In this document: piece by piece, positions 43,713 to 51,754 of the stretch
Position numbering within the stretch: position 1 is the first letter of the stretch
How the letters are laid out: the number at the start of each line of letters is the position of its first letter
Source of the DNA: Fibrobacter sp. UWR3
GTDB taxonomy: Bacteria > Fibrobacterota > Fibrobacteria > Fibrobacterales > Fibrobacteraceae
Direction: 5' to 3'
DNA: 64,000 nt
NCBI RefSeq assembly: GCF_900143055.1
Contig: NZ_FRCW01000001.1
Span: forward strand, 248,001-312,000
The notes under the pieces: generated by a model
Seen by the model: the letters and a program-made list of their open reading frames with translations, nothing else
What the model was told of the DNA's origin: nothing
Databases searched by the model: none
Position numbers and translations under genes: made by a program

Positions 43713-43724
43713 GCCGTAAATATA
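43713..43724 (-). promoter_or_regulatory. -10/-7 element 12 bases before GSCFA ATG
   Basis: Minus strand TATATTTACGGC then ATG 43712; no ribosome site. Confidence 0.45.
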
Positions 43725-43824
43725 GGTAAAGGCGGATGCCTTGAAAATAAGCGCGGCCTTGCATTATAGAAAAATGCAAATTTTTTATGATTTTTTAAAT
43801 TGTTGCCGAAATTTGAGTAAAAAC

Positions 43825-43840
43825 GCAATTTTTGTATTGC
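43825..43840. promoter_or_regulatory. Inverted repeat before TIGR02147 gene 3
   Basis: GCAAT-TTTTGT-ATTGC, just upstream of the -33 element. It differs in sequence from the palindromes before the other two TIGR02147 genes. Confidence 0.4.
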
Positions 43841-43848
43841 AAAATAAG

Positions 43849-43878
43849 TTGACTTTTGCGGAATAAGAGGTATATTTG
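43849..43878 (+). promoter_or_regulatory. FCB-type promoter of TIGR02147 gene 3
   Basis: -33 TTG (43849-43851, within TTGAC), 19-base spacer, -7 TATATTTG (43871-43878). A very good match to the TTG/TAnnTTTG promoter pattern. Confidence 0.65.
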
Positions 43879-43886
43879 GTAACGTC

Positions 43887-43907
43887 AAGCCCTCGGAAGC
43901 GGGGCTT
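43887..43907 (+). promoter_or_regulatory. Leader hairpin before ribosome site
   Basis: AAGCCC and GGGCTT pair around TCGGAAGCG in the 5' leader; the AGGAGG ribosome site starts a few bases later. It could tune translation of the regulator. Confidence 0.4.
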
Positions 43908-43921
43908 TGTCAGGAGGAAAA

Positions 43922-44758
43922 ATGAAAGATGTCTTTGAATATACGGGCTACCGTCAGTACATCGCGGACTTTTACGCCGAAAGGAAGGTGAAGTCTGCAT
44001 TTACCTGGCGGGAGTTCGCAAGGATGGCGGGGTTCTCCTCGTCGGTCCACTTGAAGTACGTGAGCGAGGGGCGCTTCAACCTGGGCGAAGATGCCGTCGA
44101 GCGTGTGGCAAAGGCCATGGGGCTAAGCGGGAACCGGCTGGAATATTTCCGCGCGATGGTGGAGTTTGACCATGCCGTTACGGACAACATAAAGAAGGAA
44201 ATTTTCGAGAGGATGCTCTCCATTGCAAAGCAGAGCAATGCCAAGGTTATCGAGGGTGACGCTTTCCGCTATTTCGACAGCTGGAAAAATCCGGTGCTTC
44301 GCGAACTTGCTCCCGCCATGCCGGGCGCAAAGCCCTTGGCGCTGGCAAAAGCGTGCCGCCCGAAGGTCACTGCCGCTGAAGTCAGTGAATCGTTGAACTT
44401 TCTTGTCAAGGCGAATCTGCTCTTGAAAGATGCTAATGGCAACTACGTGCAGACCGACAAGTTCGTGACGACCGGCCCGATGGAGGCTGCACCCGTCGCC
44501 ATTCGCGGGCTTCACCGCCAGATGGGTGAAATCGCGCTCGATACAATCGAGGGCGTGCCGCAAAACGAACGCCACTTTTCGGGCGTGACGCTGGGTATCA
44601 CGCGCAACGTCTACGACAAGATTGTCGTGGAACTGGATGCGTGCCGCAGGAAGATTATCGAAATTGCCACCGCGGAAGACGAGACGGACGAAGTATATCG
44701 CTTGAATCTCCAGTTTTTCCCGATGACGAACAAACAGGGCTTAAATAAAAAGGGTTAG
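43922..44758 (+). CDS. TIGR02147 family protein, copy 3
   Basis: 278 residues from ATG 43922, with AGGAGG 5 bases upstream; an in-frame TTG at 43907 is upstream of that site. Opens KDVFEYTGYRQYIADFYAERK. HTH-like segment about 28-75 (FTWREFARMAGFSSSVHLKYV, then RVAKAMGLSG). Shares the SWKNPVLRELAPAMPGAKP block with copy 2 and ends YRLNLQFFPMT. A regulator role for the adjacent lipoprotein gene is inferred from position. The stop is nine bases before the next ATG. Confidence 0.85.
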   Translation: MKDVFEYTGYRQYIADFYAERKVKSAFTWREFARMAGFSSSVHLKYVSEGRFNLGEDAVERVAKAMGLSGNRLEYFRAMVEFDHAVTDNIKKEIFERMLSIAKQSNAKVIEGDAFRYFDSWKNPVLRELAPAMPGAKPLALAKACRPKVTAAEVSESLNFLVKANLLLKDANGNYVQTDKFVTTGPMEAAPVAIRGLHRQMGEIALDTIEGVPQNERHFSGVTLGITRNVYDKIVVELDACRRKIIEIATAEDETDEVYRLNLQFFPMTNKQGLNKKG

Positions 44759-44767
44759 GAGGATACC

Positions 44768-46732
44768 ATGAATAACGTTAAAATGAGCAGTAAAATTTTC
44801 TGCACACTGGCGATGCCGCTCGCCTTGATGTTCGCGGCGTGTTCTGACGACAAGTCTGTTGCGGGCGGTTCTGCCGAAGAGACGGGGATTGTTGCCTTCG
44901 AGAATATAACCGTCACGGCCGCTGCGCACCGCGTTGTGCTGGAAACGCAGGAAGGTGATTCCCTGCAGAGTGGTGCATTTGCCATGGAAGGGTACGAGTC
45001 CCGTTCTGTTGCGTGGCTTTACGAACTGGATTCGACCGACTTTGTCGAGACTGGTGTTTCGTATTCGGATACGCTCCAGCACGATGGCGACAAGTTTAAC
45101 TTCGAGAATGTTACCCTTAAGAGCCCGTACGTCCTGGTCCGCATATTCGGTAAGAGCATCCATGGCTACGGGGGGACTGTGCAGGCGATTGCTGATGTCC
45201 GGAAAACGAAGGACGTTAACCTGAATTTGTTGACGACTCTTAAGACAGCGCTCTGGCGTTATCTAGCAAAGGAAGGCGTTGCTAGCGATAGTCTTGACGC
45301 TCGTGCGGAAAGGGCCACCCTGGATGCGCTTGGCATTGTCGAGAAGTTCAGTGGATTCGAAAGCAAGGAGATTCTGGAAAACCCCAAATATGTCATGGCG
45401 GAAGCCGCTGTTTCGTCGATGCTTATTTATGAATGGACTCTTATCCGCTGGACAACCCTTGATTCTACCATGAACACCCTTGAATTGTATGGCAATCTGG
45501 ATAACCTGGATTCCCTGGTGCGGCTTGAGTTTATGAAGAACCTTGCTAATGACCTTGCGGACATGAAATGGATTACCCGCGGGAAAGAAGATATTCTGGA
45601 TTCTTCGACCATAGATGATGAAGTCAAGACCCTCTATGACTTTAGGCGAACCTTTGCTAAAGTTCTGGCGGATGTGTATGTGAAGATTGCGGGCGAAAAC
45701 CGCTGCACGGAGGCCCGTGAAGGGGATGAATTGAAACTTGCAGGTGTCGACTTGTCTATAGTCTGCCGATCGGGTGGCTGGAGGGTCGAGATTGGTAATG
45801 CCGGTAAGGTGTTCCCGGAAAGCGGGACAGTGACCGATGCTCGCGATGGTAAGACATACCGGACGGTGACCTACAATATCGGTGGAAAGTCGCAGACCTG
45901 GATGGCGGAAAATCTCAAGTACGAGTACGGAAAATCCCGTTGTCTCGATGATAGCGAGCGTGAGTGCGGATTGTTCGGTCGGCTCTATACGTGGGCTGAT
46001 GCGCTTGCCCTTGATTCGTCAATCGTCTGGACCAAGGAGGAATGCGTTGAAAACTTTAGTCAGGATTATGCACAAGAATATATTGAAGAATATGAGGCGT
46101 GTGTAGCGAAATATAAGGATCGTGAAAAATCGGATATCGAAGAGCAATGTGGTTTTCCCTGGGACGTGGTGTGTGAATTGGCAACGAAGGAAGGGGGTCT
46201 CGAAAATTATAAATACTACATAGCGAAGGATCTGATTGACTCGGTGAATCACCAGGGTGTTTGTCCCGATGATTGGCACGTTGCAACGGCGGACGATTGG
46301 GAAGGCCTGTACAAGTACATAGAGGATGCATACAATGTGGAGGAAAGGGATGTCGTGTGGTACCTTTTGCAGTCCGAATATACGGAAGGGCCTGTTGGAT
46401 TTGGCCTCCAGTTGTTGCCGACATCGGAAGGCAGGCGCACATACCGTCAACAAGAATGGGAAACAACCGGTAAGCGGCGCCTGTTCTATGTGTTCACTCC
46501 GATTTATGCGACTCCAATTTACAGGTATGGAGATGAACCTGCTGAGGAATTTTCCGAGGCGTACGAGCCTTGGCGTGGTTTGCCATTGGGATACCAGAAT
46601 GTGTGGCATGTGGAGGGGGACTTATGGGGCGTAATGTTTGGTTACGAAAGATACGGAACCTTGCTTGTTCAGTCTGGGAATGATAATGAGTGGGCGACTG
46701 TAAATATGCCTGTTCGCTGTGTCAAGAACTGA
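44768..46732 (+). CDS. FISUMP-domain lipoprotein coupled to TIGR02147 gene 3
   Basis: 654 residues. AGGAGG before ATG 44768; lipobox MFAAC (Cys25). Residues about 40-145 look like a beta-sandwich (YVLVRIFGKSIHGYGG), 150-330 a helical region, then the Fibrobacter succinogenes major paralogous (FISUMP) domain: DARDGKTYRTVTYNIGGKSQ (split here as the family opening), WMAENLKY, RLYTWADAL, GVCPDDWHVATADDW and the closing NMPVRCVKN. FISUMP is a C-type-lectin-like fold found in many surface proteins of this group. An Asp/Glu-rich insert is present in the domain (about 430-490). Confidence 0.88.
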   Translation: MNNVKMSSKIFCTLAMPLALMFAACSDDKSVAGGSAEETGIVAFENITVTAAAHRVVLETQEGDSLQSGAFAMEGYESRSVAWLYELDSTDFVETGVSYSDTLQHDGDKFNFENVTLKSPYVLVRIFGKSIHGYGGTVQAIADVRKTKDVNLNLLTTLKTALWRYLAKEGVASDSLDARAERATLDALGIVEKFSGFESKEILENPKYVMAEAAVSSMLIYEWTLIRWTTLDSTMNTLELYGNLDNLDSLVRLEFMKNLANDLADMKWITRGKEDILDSSTIDDEVKTLYDFRRTFAKVLADVYVKIAGENRCTEAREGDELKLAGVDLSIVCRSGGWRVEIGNAGKVFPESGTVTDARDGKTYRTVTYNIGGKSQTWMAENLKYEYGKSRCLDDSERECGLFGRLYTWADALALDSSIVWTKEECVENFSQDYAQEYIEEYEACVAKYKDREKSDIEEQCGFPWDVVCELATKEGGLENYKYYIAKDLIDSVNHQGVCPDDWHVATADDWEGLYKYIEDAYNVEERDVVWYLLQSEYTEGPVGFGLQLLPTSEGRRTYRQQEWETTGKRRLFYVFTPIYATPIYRYGDEPAEEFSEAYEPWRGLPLGYQNVWHVEGDLWGVMFGYERYGTLLVQSGNDNEWATVNMPVRCVKN

Positions 46733-46789
46733 TATGCAAAGAATCTGTTAGGAGGAGAAAGGGGAAGGAAGAAAAAGGTGGAGAACAGG

Positions 46790-46815
46790 AAGGCGGGCTT
46801 ATGCCCGCCTTTTTG
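46790..46815 (+). terminator. Rho-independent terminator
   Basis: AAGGCGGGC pairs with GCCCGCCTT around TTAT, followed by T. It ends the TIGR02147/FISUMP unit. Confidence 0.88.
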
Positions 46816-47048
46816 AGACCGCTCGTTCGACATATAGGGTATAAAATCTCCGGTTTCTCACGAGCTCTCCCCTACGACGGCTCGTTGATACGAGTCGCCT
46901 CCGGGTCACGGCGACTGCTTATTTGCGTGTTTGTGAAGCGCGTCACGCGCGGGTGTCGTTTTGGGGCGAATCGCATTCCAAGTTGGAATAAAAACGGGGT
47001 CGCAATCGGGCCTGCCCTATACTATATTGAATAGGTTAGGACCTGCCT
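46816..47048 (+). promoter_or_regulatory. Upstream region of GH9 gene with palindrome and promoter
   Basis: This gap has no gene. It holds a GCGCGT-C-ACGCGC hairpin, a perfect 15-base palindrome ATTCCAA-G-TTGGAAT (46975-46989), and TATATT (47023-47028) as probable -10. AGGA at 47037-47040 is a weak ribosome site for ATG 47049. Confidence 0.45.
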
Positions 47049-49229
47049 ATGAACAGAATCAAGTTTACCGCGTTTTCGCTTGTCGCATTCCTCGTGCCTG
47101 CCGCCTTCGCGCAGGACGTGTTCATTACCGTCGACCAGTTCGGGTACCGCCCCGACGCAAAGAAGGTCGCCGTATTGCGTAGCCCCGAGGTGGGTTACGA
47201 CGCCGCGCTCTCGTACACTCCGAGCGATGTGATGGAAGTCGTGGACAGCGCGACCGCGAAGGTCGTGTTCTCTGGCGCTCCGGTCGCTTTCCAGGAGGGT
47301 GCAATCGATACCGCCTCGGGCGATAAAATCTGGTGGTTCGACTTCTCGCAGCTCAATACGCCGGGTACTTACTTTATCCGTGACAAGGCGGATAACTTGA
47401 AGCAGTCTTTCTACTTCCGCATCCGGGACGACGTGTACAACGACATCTTGAAGGCGGCGATGCGCATGATGTTCTACCAGCGCGTAGGCATGGCGAAAGA
47501 GGAAAAGTATGCGGGCAAGGACTGGGCCGATGATGTGAACCACGCGCAGGACAAGGCGGCCCGCCTGTTCACCGACAGCACGAATGCCGCGACGGAACGA
47601 GACGTGAGCGGCGGGTGGTTCGATGCGGGCGACTTCAACAAGTACACCATCTGGAACGGCAACTACATCGAGACGCTCCTGCGCGCCTACATAGACGTGC
47701 CCCGTGCATTTACCGACGATTACAATATTCCCGAATCGGGCAACGGGATTCCCGATATTCTCGACGAGGTGAAGTGGGGGATGGATCACCTGCTCCGCAT
47801 GCAGAACGCGGACGGCTCGGTGCTCTCAGTGGTCGACGAGGACCACGTATCGCCCCCATCGGCAGCGACGGGCCGCAGTTACTACGGTGCCCCCAACGCG
47901 ATGTCCGCCTACTCTGCGGCGAAGGCGTTCGCGCTCGGTTCCATTGTGGCGGGCAAGCGCGGGAACACCGAATACGCGGCGACGCTCAAGGATGCCGCCC
48001 AGCGTGCCTACAAGTGGGCCGAGGCGCACCCCGATTCCATGTTCTACAACAACAAGGCGGAATACGGCACCAAGGACCTTGCGGCAGGCCAGCAGGAAAT
48101 CGATACAAACTACACGACGGGTGCGCGCTTCGCGGTGAAGGTGGCATCGGACTTCGCGATGTACGAACTCACCGGCGATGCGAAATACCTCGGGCGTTTC
48201 GAGGCGACTCCCGATAGCCTGCCCCTGATGCGGCAGTACGGCAGCTGGGCGCTCGACCAGTACCGCGTTGCGCACGACCTGCTCTACCTGCAGTACCTGG
48301 GCTACAAGGATGCGGATGCCGACGTGAAGGGAATCGTGCAGGAACGCTTCGTCTCGATTTTTGGACAAAGTAAGTATATTGCGGCGGGCCTAGGGCACGA
48401 CGGCTACCGCTCCTACATCCGCGACTACAACTGGGGTTCCAATTCGCACAAGGCTTCGAGCGGGCTCCTGTTCGACCTGATGGCGGGTAGCGGCGGAGCG
48501 ACCTCTGCGGAGGCGGGCGCGTGGCACGAAGCCGCGGAAGATTACCTGCACTACCTGCACGGCGTGAACCCGTTCGGCATGGTGTATCTTTCGAACATGG
48601 GTGGCTATGGTGCAGGCAAGAGCGTCACCAAGTTCTATCACGGATGGTTTACGGGCGACAATCCCGCTCCGGGATACGTGACGGGTGGCGCGAACTCCCG
48701 CTATGCGTGGGCGGCCTGCTGCAAGCAGTACGATGCCGACAACTCTGCGAAGGGTTGCGGGAGTGCCGCGAACAACGCGCTCTGCTATGCGGTATCGCTC
48801 CCGGTCGGGGAACCGCACGCGAAGATGTACGCGAACATCAACGAGGGCTGGCCCATCGATTCCTGGGAACTCACGGAACCCTCTCTCGGGTACCAGACGG
48901 CGTATATCCGGCTTATCTCGCGATTTGTGAAGCAGAAGGGCGTGGATATCGGGGAAAAGTTCGGGAGCGACTCGACGGATGCCGTGAAGCCTGTCGCCGC
49001 GCCGGTGCCGAACCTGAATGTAGCGCTCGCGGGCAATAGCCTTGAGGTCGTGAGCTCGGGCGACATCCGCGAAATCCGCCTGTTCGACGTGAACAATCGC
49101 GAAACCCTGCGCTGGAACGGCGATGCCCGCCGCGTTTCGCTGGATATTTCTGCCTTGAAGCCGGGAGTATACGTAATTCGTGCCGTTTCGGGCCAAAAAA
49201 CGTTGACAACGCTGGTGGTGAAGAGGTAA
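47049..49229 (+). CDS. GH9 endoglucanase with T9SS-like tail
   Basis: 726 residues. Signal peptide about 1-21 (PAAFA). N-terminal Ig-like CelD_N domain (about 22-115; VDQFGYRPDAKKVAVL), then the GH9 (alpha/alpha)6 barrel. Catalytic base Asp pair in SGGWFDAGDFNKY (about 188-200); proton-donor Glu in WELTEPSLGYQ (about 609). The HGVNPFGMVYLSNMG and NSRYAWAACC regions match GH9. A type A sorting tail ends the protein (IRLFDVNNRETLRW, GVYVIRAVSGQK, VVKR). Family function: endo- or processive hydrolysis of beta-1,4-glucan. Confidence 0.95.
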   Translation: MNRIKFTAFSLVAFLVPAAFAQDVFITVDQFGYRPDAKKVAVLRSPEVGYDAALSYTPSDVMEVVDSATAKVVFSGAPVAFQEGAIDTASGDKIWWFDFSQLNTPGTYFIRDKADNLKQSFYFRIRDDVYNDILKAAMRMMFYQRVGMAKEEKYAGKDWADDVNHAQDKAARLFTDSTNAATERDVSGGWFDAGDFNKYTIWNGNYIETLLRAYIDVPRAFTDDYNIPESGNGIPDILDEVKWGMDHLLRMQNADGSVLSVVDEDHVSPPSAATGRSYYGAPNAMSAYSAAKAFALGSIVAGKRGNTEYAATLKDAAQRAYKWAEAHPDSMFYNNKAEYGTKDLAAGQQEIDTNYTTGARFAVKVASDFAMYELTGDAKYLGRFEATPDSLPLMRQYGSWALDQYRVAHDLLYLQYLGYKDADADVKGIVQERFVSIFGQSKYIAAGLGHDGYRSYIRDYNWGSNSHKASSGLLFDLMAGSGGATSAEAGAWHEAAEDYLHYLHGVNPFGMVYLSNMGGYGAGKSVTKFYHGWFTGDNPAPGYVTGGANSRYAWAACCKQYDADNSAKGCGSAANNALCYAVSLPVGEPHAKMYANINEGWPIDSWELTEPSLGYQTAYIRLISRFVKQKGVDIGEKFGSDSTDAVKPVAAPVPNLNVALAGNSLEVVSSGDIREIRLFDVNNRETLRWNGDARRVSLDISALKPGVYVIRAVSGQKTLTTLVVKR

Positions 49230-49290
49230 ACGGGCCGAATATATTGTATTTTTATATGACATGTTCCGCTTGTGAACGAAGGAATTGATT

Positions 49291-50046
49291 ATGAAACCTG
49301 GTAAGATCGAACTTCGCCTGAACGCTGAAATCGAGAAACGCGGTGCGCTTTTTGCCGTGCTGCTCGACCCCGATACATCCGATGAGGCCGCGTTCGTGAA
49401 GGCGGGTGCGATGGCCGCCGAGAACGGTGCCGACCTGCTCCTGGTGGGCGGTTCTTACCTGGGCAACTTCACGCTCCCTAAGCAGGTGGCGGCCCTCAAG
49501 GCCAACGTGGACCTGCCCGTGGTTCTTTTCCCGGGTGGAGCCTCGCAGGTGGTTCCCGGTTTCGACGCGATGCTCTTCATGACGCTCGTGAGCGGCCGCA
49601 ACCCGAACTACTTGATTGACGAGCAGGTGCGCGGTGGCGCGCTCGTGCGTGCGCTCAACATGGAAGCAATCCCGACGGCATACCAGCTCATCAACAGCGG
49701 CAAGCGCACTACTGTGGAATACATCAGCGGTACCATGCCTGTACCCGCGAACAAGCCCAAGCTCAGCATGGTGAACTCCATCGCGGCAGAACTCATGGGC
49801 ATGCGTTACGTGTACCTGGAAGCGGGCAGCGGCGCCGAAGAGCCCGTACCCGTGGAACACATCGCCTACACCCGCAAGGCGACCGAGATGACGATTATTA
49901 CCGGCGGTGGAATCAAGGACCCGCAGACGGCCGCCATCCGCGTGGCCGCAGGCGCGAACATCATCGTGACCGGAACGCTGTGGGAAAAGGTGGAAGACCC
50001 GGCGCTGCTCAAAGAATTTGCCGCCGCAATCCACGTGAAAGGCTAA
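49291..50046 (+). CDS. Geranylgeranylglyceryl phosphate synthase-family protein (GGGPS group II)
   Basis: 251 residues from ATG 49291, 6 bases after AAGGAA. TIM-barrel prenyltransferase that in archaea joins a C20 prenyl chain to sn-glycerol-1-phosphate. Motifs: FAVLLDPDTS at the start, GADLLLVGGSYLG, PVVLFPGGASQV, the conserved YLEAGSGA, and TGGGIKDPQTA with TGTLWEKVED for phosphate binding. All appear intact. Bacteroidota-type homologues (group II) are known; the chain length cannot be read. Single-gene unit. Confidence 0.88.
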   Translation: MKPGKIELRLNAEIEKRGALFAVLLDPDTSDEAAFVKAGAMAAENGADLLLVGGSYLGNFTLPKQVAALKANVDLPVVLFPGGASQVVPGFDAMLFMTLVSGRNPNYLIDEQVRGGALVRALNMEAIPTAYQLINSGKRTTVEYISGTMPVPANKPKLSMVNSIAAELMGMRYVYLEAGSGAEEPVPVEHIAYTRKATEMTIITGGGIKDPQTAAIRVAAGANIIVTGTLWEKVEDPALLKEFAAAIHVKG

Positions 50047-50084
50047 AAGCGTCGCAATACTTCGTTGCCCCCGATCTTACGGCT

Positions 50085-50133
50085 TGTCACCCTGGAGCCT
50101 GGAGTGCGAAGCACGATAGGCGATAGGGTCCAT
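50085..50133. repeat. REP-like element, intergenic copy
   Basis: GTCACCCTGGAGC ... GCGATAGGGTCCAT, as in 29510-29540 but with about 20 extra bases in the middle. Confidence 0.55.
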
Positions 50134-50211
50134 ACATTTTATACCCTCACTTTTTCTCCCTAGTGCGGGCTGTGCAAACTCTACCCAGATTTTGTATATT
50201 CTATCTGTTGT

Positions 50212-50790
50212 ATGCAAATAACTAAGATAACAGTATCCCAAACGGTTCAGTTTTTTAAAAAGAAGGATTTGTGGGCCAAAATAGCCCTTACTGTACTCTT
50301 CCTTTCGTATTTGTCTTTTTGTCGAGCATGTTTTTTTAATCCAATTGCGGGGGAAGACTTTCCTATTTATGAGAATAATTATCCGGGGGATTTGTATAGC
50401 TTTCGGGCGAAAAATAAAGGCGCAAAGCAATGCGAGTTGGATGGCAAGAAAATTTTCCTAGAACGGGAGAATCAGAACGAATCTTTTTGGTATGACTTTT
50501 TTGTTGATACCAATGCTCCTTGTGTTTGGCATCTTCAATATCAGGATGATGATGGTTCTAGAAAAAATATTTTGACATATAGGTTTGTAATCGATAGAGG
50601 TGTTGCGGGCGGTGGTAGTCTAGGACCAGATATTGGAATTGATGAACGACAAGATTCTATCGTCATTATTTATGATGCAGAACCATTTGATGGTTTCACA
50701 ATAGAGCCAGGCCCGTTCAGCGATAAAATTGTACTTCAGAAAGGAGCTTCGAGGAAAGACATTATTTCAGCTCATTGTGCTATGGAGTAG
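50212..50790 (+). CDS. Hypothetical exported/anchored protein, AT-rich
   Basis: 192 residues. One hydrophobic helix (about 23-42) then a soluble domain with CELDGKKIFLEREN and GGGSLGPDIGIDERQ. No known family. A TATATT lies 17 bases before the ATG and there is no ribosome site. AT-rich codon use differs strongly from the GC-rich flanks, so it probably arrived by transfer. The stop lies 5 bases before the likely start of the next gene. Confidence 0.65.
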   Translation: MQITKITVSQTVQFFKKKDLWAKIALTVLFLSYLSFCRACFFNPIAGEDFPIYENNYPGDLYSFRAKNKGAKQCELDGKKIFLERENQNESFWYDFFVDTNAPCVWHLQYQDDDGSRKNILTYRFVIDRGVAGGGSLGPDIGIDERQDSIVIIYDAEPFDGFTIEPGPFSDKIVLQKGASRKDIISAHCAME

Positions 50791-50795
50791 TCCAA

Positions 50796-51161
50796 TTGAT
50801 TAAGAAATTGATAGAAAAATTCTTTACTTTGACTGCGTTTATTTCCGCAGCATGTTTGGCGGTTCATTATGCACCAACGTCCATAATTTTTGTAGGTAAT
50901 CGTCTTGATTTTATTGCCGACAGACCGCTTGTCTTAATTGCGCTGTTACTTTCTTTAGTGATGCTTGCGTCGGCTATTTTGTTGTTGCTTGATTTGTTCT
51001 CGCAGAAATTCAAGGTTGTCCAAAGAAAGGTTTGGATGGTGTTTGCGGCGATTGGAACCGCTCCGATTTTGCCTCTTGCCTTGTTTGGGTTAATTTTGTT
51101 CGTAATTTTTGCTTTTTATTATATAAATCAATTTTTTGAATTTATAGTCGGCTTGTTTTAG
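50796..51161 (+). CDS. Hypothetical membrane protein, three helices
   Basis: 122 residues if it starts at TTG 50796, 8 bases after GGAG (50784-50787); the frame is open to 50775. Three transmembrane helices (about 10-28, 43-64, 80-112). No family recognised. Same AT-rich composition and strand as the gene before it, so they look like a two-gene unit. Confidence 0.6.
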   Translation: MIKKLIEKFFTLTAFISAACLAVHYAPTSIIFVGNRLDFIADRPLVLIALLLSLVMLASAILLLLDLFSQKFKVVQRKVWMVFAAIGTAPILPLALFGLILFVIFAFYYINQFFEFIVGLF

Positions 51162-51183
51162 GAAGCATATACTCGAGGTGTTT

Positions 51184-51754
51184 ATGGGAAGAGAGTTCTT
51201 GCTTGCTTTAGCGCTTGCCTTGGCGGCGGCATCTCTTTTTGAACTGCGACTCCCACGACAACTATGACCCTACAGGACGCCAGGGCGATGGCGAGAATGC
51301 CGACGGTTTTGGCGTGCATTATCAGTTCGATGGCGACACCACCAAGTTCTACGGATGTCGCGCCTGGTGGAACAGCGACGACGGCTTCGACGTGCTGGCC
51401 CAGGAATTCCCCGTAGTCGTTGAAAACAGTTACGCCATGGGGAACGGCTATATCCATTACGGGACAAGCAAACCGCCTAGTTTCTTGAAACTCAAGAAGG
51501 GGAGCCGCGCCATTGACAAGGGCGAAAATCTCGGTTTCTCGTTTGTGGGCGATGCGCCCGACCTCGGCGCATTCGAATACGGGATGTCGAGCAATTCTGT
51601 GGCGTCATCTGGTTCTGTTGCCGAATCATCTTCTGGAACGGCACGAATCATGCCGCAAAGGACGCCTGACGGCGAAACGCCCGCCCGCAAGGGTTACCGC
51701 GACCTCAAGGGCCGCCACTACGAAAAGCTGATCCGCTATCGTGTGATGTTCTAG
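51184..51754 (+). pseudogene. Broken pectate-lyase-like (parallel beta-helix) gene
   Basis: ATG 51184 begins a signal peptide (MGREFLLALALALAAASLF) that stops after 27 codons. From about 51239 a second frame carries the end of a PL9/PL1-type beta-helix: NCDSHDNYD, GENADGFGVHYQFDGD, FYGCRAWWNSDDGFDV, then LKKGSRAIDKGENLGFSF and DLGAFEYG. A Ser-rich linker and a basic tail follow (GYRDLKGRHYEKLIRYR). Only about 100 residues of lyase remain and the frames differ by one base, so an internal deletion joined the signal peptide to the C-terminal part. Unlikely to be active. Confidence 0.75.

Noticed and set aside
46816-47048. tRNA or other structured RNA gene in the gap before GH9
   Set aside because: There are several small inverted repeats but no cloverleaf, TPsiC loop or CCA end.
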